Source: Devosia sp. Leaf420 (GTDB taxonomy: Bacteria > Pseudomonadota > Alphaproteobacteria > Rhizobiales > Devosiaceae). Taken from it: a stretch of DNA of 64,000 bases. The stretch is taken from contig NZ_LMQU01000011.1 in assembly GCF_001425445.1 (NCBI RefSeq), positions 186,326-250,325 on the forward strand, given 5' to 3'. The translations under genes and the position numbers were made by a program. This document shows, in pieces, positions 59,379 through 64,000 of the stretch. The notes beneath the pieces are model-generated. The model ran no database searches. It worked only from the letters and a program-made list of their open reading frames with translations, and was not told the DNA's origin. The number at the start of each line of letters is the position of its first letter. The stretch's first letter is position 1.

Positions 59379-60395
59379 TCAGCCCCAGCAGAGCTTGGCG
59401 CCTTCCGTCGTGTCGATGCTGTCGACACCGGCCACCGGCTGGTCGGTCACGAGCTTGACGCCGGTATCGAAGAAGTCCTTGCCTTCGGTCGGGGTCGGCT
59501 TGGTGCCGCTATCCGCCCAGGCCTTGATCGCCTCGACGCCGAGCGCTGCCATCTGCAGCGGATATTGCTGCGAAGTCGCGCCGATGACGCCATCCTTGAC
59601 GTTGGCGACGCCTGGGCAGCCGCCATCGACTGAAACGATGGTCACGTCCTTTTCGCGCCCGATCGACTTCAACGCTTCATAGGCGCCAGCGGCAGAAGGC
59701 TCGTTGATCGTATAGACGACATTGATCATCGGATCCTTGGCGAGGAGATTCTCCATTGCCTTGCGGCCGCCTTCCTCATTGCCCGAAGTCACGTCATGGC
59801 CGACGATGCTCGGATCGCTTTCGTCGCCCCACTTGTTCGCGTCTCCGACATCGATGCCGAAGCCGGTCAGGAACCCCTGGTCGCGGAGCACGTCGACGCT
59901 GGGCTGGCTCACGGCGAGGTCGAGCATGGCGATCTTGGCATTGGCGGTTTCCGCGCCAAGCTTGCCTGCCGCCCATTTCCCGATCAGTTCACCGGCGAGG
60001 AAATTGTCTGTCGCAAAGGTCGCGTCGGCCGAGTCGATCGGATTGAGCGGGGTATCGAGTGCGATCACCAAAAGCCCCGCATCGCGGGCTTTCTGCACGG
60101 ACTGCACGATGGCCGAGGTGTCCGAGGCGGCAATGAGAATACCCTTGGCGCCATCGGCGATGCAGGTTTCGATGGCGGCAACCTGGGTTTCGTGGTCGCC
60201 GTCGACCTTGCCGGCAAAGGCTTTCAGCGTCACGCCCAGTTCCTGGGCCTTGGCTTCGGCGCCTTCCTTCATCTTGACGAAGAACGGATTGGTGTCAGTC
60301 TTGGTGATCAGGCACGCGCTCACCGCGTCCTGTGCCATGGCAGCCGAAGACATCACGGCAAGGCTCAGCGCCGTGCCAATAAGCAGCTTCTTCAC
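59379..60395 (-). CDS. frcB: Fructose-binding periplasmic protein
   Basis: A 338-residue CUT2 binding protein (ribose-binding family fold). A GTG start near 60395 follows GGGAGAGAG and opens a signal peptide ([21 protein letters not shown]). Sugar-site motifs are [24 protein letters not shown] (about 31-54), [27 protein letters not shown] (about 112-138), and [15 protein letters not shown]. Sequence and operon match the rhizobial FrcB set. Most upstream gene of the fructose operon, divergent from the ROK regulator. Confidence 0.9.
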   Translation of the reverse strand: MKKLLIGTALSLAVMSSAAMAQDAVSACLITKTDTNPFFVKMKEGAEAKAQELGVTLKAFAGKVDGDHETQVAAIETCIADGAKGILIAASDTSAIVQSVQKARDAGLLVIALDTPLNPIDSADATFATDNFLAGELIGKWAAGKLGAETANAKIAMLDLAVSQPSVDVLRDQGFLTGFGIDVGDANKWGDESDPSIVGHDVTSGNEEGGRKAMENLLAKDPMINVVYTINEPSAAGAYEALKSIGREKDVTIVSVDGGCPGVANVKDGVIGATSQQYPLQMAALGVEAIKAWADSGTKPTPTEGKDFFDTGVKLVTDQPVAGVDSIDTTEGAKLCWG

Positions 60396-60509
60396 TTGTC
60401 TCTCTCCCTGGTAACCAGCCTTGCCCAAGCGGCTCCTCCACTGGCTGAAGGCTGGTTTCATGCGTTTTGACCCCTCCATCGTGGCGCGTCCAAATCGGCG
60501 CGTCAATAT

Positions 60510-60524
60510 ATAAATCTCATTTAT
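60510..60524. promoter_or_regulatory. Inverted repeat ATAAAT-CTC-ATTTAT between frcB and the ROK regulator
   Basis: A perfect AT-rich 6-bp inverted repeat is embedded in TATATAAATCTCATTTATTTATTTATT, in the middle of the 188-base divergent gap. ROK regulators commonly bind such AT-rich palindromes, so this is the best operator candidate for the fructose genes. Confidence 0.5.
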
Positions 60525-60583
60525 TTATTTATTCGAGTGATGCTATCTTCCGCTGGGCAAAACCTCCAACTATGGTGCCGGCC

Positions 60584-61777
60584 ATGACGACGGCAAACAT
60601 CAGAAGCGTAAGTAGCGGGGTCAATCAAAGCGGTGTTCGGGACCATAACGAACGGCTGCTGCTGACCCTATTGCAACGCCACGGTGCGCTTGCCGGCAGC
60701 GATCTCGCACGCCTTGCAAACCTTTCGCCCCAAACGGTTTCCATCATTCTGCGCGAAATGGAATCCGAGGGGTTGCTGGCCCGCGGCGCGCCGGTCAAGG
60801 GCAAGGTCGGCAAGCCGTCCGTGCCCATGTCGCTCGCCGAAGGCGGCGTGCTCTCATTGGGTTGCAAGGTCGGCCGCCGCAGCGCCGTTTTGCTCCTCGC
60901 CGACTTCCGCGGCACCGTGCGCAAGCAGCTGCAGATTACTTATCCCTACCCCCTCCCCGAGCGCATCTTCGCCTTTCTCCGCACTGGCCTTGCCGAAATC
61001 CTCGCCTCCTGTTCGGCCAATGAGCGCAAACGCATCTGCGGCATTGGCATCGGTGTGCCGTTTGAGTTTTGGAAGTGGAACGAGCTGGTCGGCGCTCCGG
61101 CCGAAGAATTCGCCCTCTGGAAAGATGTCGATTTCGCCGCCGAATTGGCGGAAGTCACCGACCTGCCGGTTAGCCTCGTCAACGACGCCACTGCCGGTTG
61201 CCAGGCAGAACACGTCTATGGCCGCGGCAAGGAATTTCGCGACTACGCCTATTTCTTCGTCGGCGCCTTCATCGGTGGCGGCATCGTCCTCAACAACACC
61301 GTCTATCAGGGCCACCACGGCAATGCCGGCGCCCTCGGCTCGCTGCGCAGCTTTGGTCCGCAAGGCGAAAGCCAGCAATTGATCGACGTTGCTTCGATCC
61401 ACCTCCTCGAAACGCGCCTCATCGAAAATGGCCATGATGCCGCCGGCCTCTGGACCCTCCCGCAAGATTGGAGCGGCTTTTCCCGCTTCGTCGAGCCCTG
61501 GATCGGCCGCACCGCCCAGGAACTCGCCCGCGCCAGCCTTTCGGTCTGCGCCGTCATCGACTTTGAAGCCATCCTGATCGACGGCGCCTTCCCCGATCCG
61601 GTCAAACATGAACTGGTCGAGCGCACCCGCCGCTACCTTCTCAATCAGGATATGCGCGGCCTCATCACCCCTCGCATTGAGGCAGGCACCGTCGGCTTCA
61701 ATGCTCGCGCCATCGGCGCTGCCACCACGCCACTCTTTGATCGCTACTTCATGAACGGCAGTATCCGCGTGCAATAG
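60584..61777 (+). CDS. ROK-family transcriptional regulator (FrcR-like)
   Basis: A 397-residue regulator with an N-terminal MarR-like winged helix (ERLLLTLLQRHGALAGSDLARLANLSPQTVSIILREMESEGLL, about 22-64) and a sugar-kinase fold lacking obvious kinase activity. VGAFIGGGIVLNNTVYQGHHGNAGALGSL (about 227-255) is the ROK signature; the zinc-binding cysteine cluster seen in many ROK proteins is absent. ATG 60584 is preferred, ATG 60572 is possible. Divergent from frcB, it probably represses the fructose transporter. Confidence 0.87.
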   Translation: MTTANIRSVSSGVNQSGVRDHNERLLLTLLQRHGALAGSDLARLANLSPQTVSIILREMESEGLLARGAPVKGKVGKPSVPMSLAEGGVLSLGCKVGRRSAVLLLADFRGTVRKQLQITYPYPLPERIFAFLRTGLAEILASCSANERKRICGIGIGVPFEFWKWNELVGAPAEEFALWKDVDFAAELAEVTDLPVSLVNDATAGCQAEHVYGRGKEFRDYAYFFVGAFIGGGIVLNNTVYQGHHGNAGALGSLRSFGPQGESQQLIDVASIHLLETRLIENGHDAAGLWTLPQDWSGFSRFVEPWIGRTAQELARASLSVCAVIDFEAILIDGAFPDPVKHELVERTRRYLLNQDMRGLITPRIEAGTVGFNARAIGAATTPLFDRYFMNGSIRVQ

Positions 61778-61850
61778 AGGGTGCGTCGTCCTTGCTCCCG
61801 CCTTAAACCTATCGCACTCTGGGCCCAAGAAAATCAGCCCGAGCCGCGAC

Positions 61851-62249
61851 TTGTCCCTTCCCCCTGCAGACCGCATCCGCTTGCCCTTTATCACCCAGCG
61901 TCCCAGTGACGGCGGCTGTGGCCTCTATGTGCTCCAGATGCTGACGGGTAAGCCTTTCGATGATCTGGTCGCCATGGTGGATTGGCGCGATAGAGGCTCT
62001 CTTCACATGACCTGGGCCGAAATGAACAAGGTGCTCGCCGATCTCGGTTTGCCGCATGACGTTCCACACGCCGTCAATACCTGGGACGACGTTGAAGGCC
62101 TCGCCATCGTCCACGTCGCCGACGATCATTTCATGCTCTACGACGCCGACAATCAGGTCTTTTACGATCCTTGGGAATGGACAGGTCCTTCGACCCAATC
62201 CACCCGCCTGCCCTTCAGCTTTGTGCATGTCATGCTGCCAAATAGCTAA
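61851..62249 (+). CDS. Orphan C39/papain-like cysteine peptidase-type protein
   Basis: A 132-residue protein with a C39-like arrangement: FITQRPSDGGCGLYVLQMLTGKPFDDLV (Gln and candidate catalytic Cys about 16-23), the HMTWAEMNKVLADLGLPH helix, IVHVADDHFMLYD with candidate His (about 93), and VFYDPWEW with candidate Asp (about 106). Double-glycine leader peptidases share this fold but are fused to ABC transporters; this one stands alone. The only available start is TTG 61851, with weak ribosome binding. It is followed by a GH43 gene. Activity is inferred from the motif order only. Confidence 0.68.
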   Translation: MSLPPADRIRLPFITQRPSDGGCGLYVLQMLTGKPFDDLVAMVDWRDRGSLHMTWAEMNKVLADLGLPHDVPHAVNTWDDVEGLAIVHVADDHFMLYDADNQVFYDPWEWTGPSTQSTRLPFSFVHVMLPNS

Positions 62250-62353
62250 AGAATCCGATTGCCTGATCCATATCACCCGTTACGATAGGAACGGCCGCTG
62301 GAGGAGCGGTTGCTGCCGGCCCTGCCCTGGGCGCGGCCAACACGGGCAGATCA

Positions 62354-64000
62354 ATGCAAAAAACTTGGACCGCCGATAACGGCGACGGCACGTTCACCAA
62401 TCCGCTGTTCTATGAAGAATTCTCCGATCCCGACATCATTCGGGTCGGCGAGGATTTCTATATGACCGGCACTACCATGCACACCATGCCTGGTCTGCCG
62501 GTGCTCCACTCGACCGATCTCGTCAATTGGACACTCCTCGGCTACGCGCTGGAAACACTCGATCTCGGCCCCGAATTCCGGCTCGACGGCGGCGAAATCT
62601 ATGGCCAGGGTATCTGGGCGCCCTGCATCCGCTATCGCGACGGCACCTTTTATATCTTCTCCAACGTCAACAAGCAGAAGACCCAGATTTTTACCGCCAC
62701 CGATCCGCGCGGTCCATGGACCCATACGGAGGCTGAATACAATTACCACGATCTCGCGGTGTTCTTCGATGACGATGGCCGGTCCTATGTCGTCTGGGGC
62801 TATCGCAATCTGAAAATCGCCGAACTCGACGAGACGCTTCATCGCGTCATCCCCGGCACCGAGCGCGACCTGACACCGCCCGATAGCTTGATGGGCGAAG
62901 GCGCACATTTCTATAAGGTCGACGGCAAATACATCATCACCAGCGCCTGGTTCGCCGGCCCCATGCGCATGCCCTGCGCCCGCGCCGACCACATCGACGG
63001 GCCCTGGGAGATCAACCCCGCCATTTCCATCGACGAAGATTTCGGCCTCATGGAAGGCTACAAGATCAAGGGCGCCGGCATTCCTTTTACCCTTGAGCCG
63101 CCATTCGAAATCGTGCCGCCCAACCCGGCTCAGAATGGCCGCCTCAACCTTCATCAGGGTGGCATCGTTGACACGCCGGGTGGCGAATGGTGGGCTTGGT
63201 CGATGATGGACTACAATTCCCTCGGCCGCCTCACTGCGCTCTCTCCCATCACCTGGCACGAAGGCTGGCCCTATTTCGGTCTGCCCGGCAATCTCGGCCG
63301 CACTCCGCGCACTTGGGCCAAGCCCAACGTCGAGAAGGCCTCGCAGCCATCCGTTCCCTGGCCGCAGCGCAGCGACGATTTCGATACGGAGACCCTCAAC
63401 CCGCTTTGGCAGTGGAACCACGTGCCCGTCTCCGAGAACTGGTCGCTGACCGAGCGGCCGGGGCATCTGCGCCTCAAGACCCTCCCCGCTGAAAACTTCT
63501 GGTGGGCGACGAACTCCCTGACCCAGCGCGCTGTCGGACCAATTTCTACCGCCACTGCAAGCGTTGATGGCACAAATCTCAAACCGGGCGACGCTGCCGG
63601 CCTCGCCCTCCTGGGCATGCCCTGGCGCTGGATTGGCCTCGCCCGCACCGAAGCCGGCTACGAAATCCGCCTCTTCGACTATCAAACCGGGAAGACCCTG
63701 ACCGCTCCAGCCACCGGCCCAATCGTCCAACTCCGCGTCGCCTGTGACTTCCTGACCGAAGAGGCCCAATTCAGCTTCTCCTCAGACGGTCAGAAATTCG
63801 AAAATCTGGGCGAGCGGATGATCATGATCTTCCAGCTCAAGACCTTCCAGGGCATCCGCTACGCGCTCTTCGCCTATAACGAACTAGGCCAACCAGGCGG
63901 CCATGCCGATTTCGATCGCATCGATATCGGTGAACCACACCCGCGCGGCCTGATGGAGCCAATCCCTGCCGGTCAGCGCGGTGCGCTCGTCTTGGCCAAT
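62354..64000 (+). CDS. GH43-family glycoside hydrolase, 5' part (runs off the window)
   Basis: The first 549 codons of a cytoplasmic glycosidase, open to the window end. The five-bladed propeller has the catalytic base in EFSDPDIIRVGEDFYM (about 22-38), the modulating Asp in YHDLAVFFDDDG (about 132-144) and the acid in LMGEGAHFYKVDGKYII (about 179-195). A C-terminal lectin-like beta-sandwich begins about residue 335 (SDDFDTETLNPLWQWNH) and resembles those of xylosidase/arabinofuranosidase GH43 enzymes. No signal peptide. Likely substrates are xylo- or arabino-oligosaccharides already imported. Confidence 0.88.
   Translation, partial: MQKTWTADNGDGTFTNPLFYEEFSDPDIIRVGEDFYMTGTTMHTMPGLPVLHSTDLVNWTLLGYALETLDLGPEFRLDGGEIYGQGIWAPCIRYRDGTFYIFSNVNKQKTQIFTATDPRGPWTHTEAEYNYHDLAVFFDDDGRSYVVWGYRNLKIAELDETLHRVIPGTERDLTPPDSLMGEGAHFYKVDGKYIITSAWFAGPMRMPCARADHIDGPWEINPAISIDEDFGLMEGYKIKGAGIPFTLEPPFEIVPPNPAQNGRLNLHQGGIVDTPGGEWWAWSMMDYNSLGRLTALSPITWHEGWPYFGLPGNLGRTPRTWAKPNVEKASQPSVPWPQRSDDFDTETLNPLWQWNHVPVSENWSLTERPGHLRLKTLPAENFWWATNSLTQRAVGPISTATASVDGTNLKPGDAAGLALLGMPWRWIGLARTEAGYEIRLFDYQTGKTLTAPATGPIVQLRVACDFLTEEAQFSFSSDGQKFENLGERMIMIFQLKTFQGIRYALFAYNELGQPGGHADFDRIDIGEPHPRGLMEPIPAGQRGALVLAN

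Noticed and set aside
62351..63769. Minus-strand open frame of about 472 codons
   Set aside because: Antisense of the GH43 gene, in which all three catalytic motifs can be read on the plus strand.
1..64000. tRNA genes, CRISPR arrays, insertion sequences
   Set aside because: No cloverleaf-type sequences, regularly spaced repeats or transposase genes were seen on reading the window.

Overview
The window looks like a chromosomal segment of a high-GC alphaproteobacterium of the order Hyphomicrobiales (Rhizobiales). A Devosia-like organism is the best guess from the rhizobial-type fructose transporter set (frcB-frcC-frcA with a divergent ROK regulator), the many sugar and oligosaccharide ABC operons, the stress cassette of small membrane proteins, and two copies of a GGCCCCGGCCTTCGCCGGGG-type dispersed repeat. 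No tRNA, rRNA, CRISPR array, IS element or prophage was seen. Coding density is high and third codon positions are mostly G or C.

Layout. 1-2.9 kb: end of an alkaline phosphatase, then a Tat-exported protein with an ABC ATPase and a histidine-rich FtsX-type permease, possibly metal related. 2.9-6.0 kb: a classical autotransporter. 6.2-10.7 kb: a DUF427 protein and the tesA / YbbA-YbbP-like ABC cluster. 10.7-18.4 kb: a LacI regulator divergent from a sugar operon (GH32-like beta-propeller enzyme, class C serine hydrolase, CUT1 transporter). Two matching palindromic operators lie in front of its two transcription units. 18.5-21.4 kb: a FecB/FecCD-type siderophore or corrinoid importer.

21.4-36.8 kb holds what I read as one carbohydrate locus. 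It has a TIM-barrel sugar isomerase, an FGGY kinase and a two-subunit transketolase, divergent from a DeoR regulator. An oligopeptide-type ABC importer, two tandem DUF5060/apiosidase-like glycosidases and a nucleoside-hydrolase homologue follow. This gene set fits the transketolase route for the branched plant sugar D-apiose, with import and release of apiosides attached. The substrate is inference.

37.3-41.3 kb is the most unusual part. It has a large SARP/BTAD-TPR regulator, a 75-residue small protein, a YcaO protein and a TfuA protein in one tight array. YcaO-TfuA pairs install backbone thioamides, so this is a candidate uncharacterised modified-peptide (RiPP) system. A stem-loop lies between the small gene and ycaO, and a terminator hairpin is embedded in the 3' end of tfuA.

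41.3-46.1 kb: stress-type small membrane proteins (DUF3618, holin-like, YqjD-like), a chemotaxis receptor and a small unknown. 46.1-50.4 kb: TetR with a DHA2 multidrug exporter, and LysR with an aldo/keto reductase. 50.4-57.4 kb: coaBC, a nitrilase-family amidase, a phosphodiester glycosidase, a DedA protein, a YdeP-type molybdenum oxidoreductase and fdhD. 57.5-61.8 kb: frcA, frcC, frcB and the divergent ROK regulator. 61.9-64 kb: an orphan C39-like cysteine peptidase and the first 549 codons of a GH43 glycosidase that runs off the window.

Taken together, the window is dominated by plant-derived sugar acquisition, each module with its own local regulator (LacI, DeoR, ROK), plus one candidate natural-product island.
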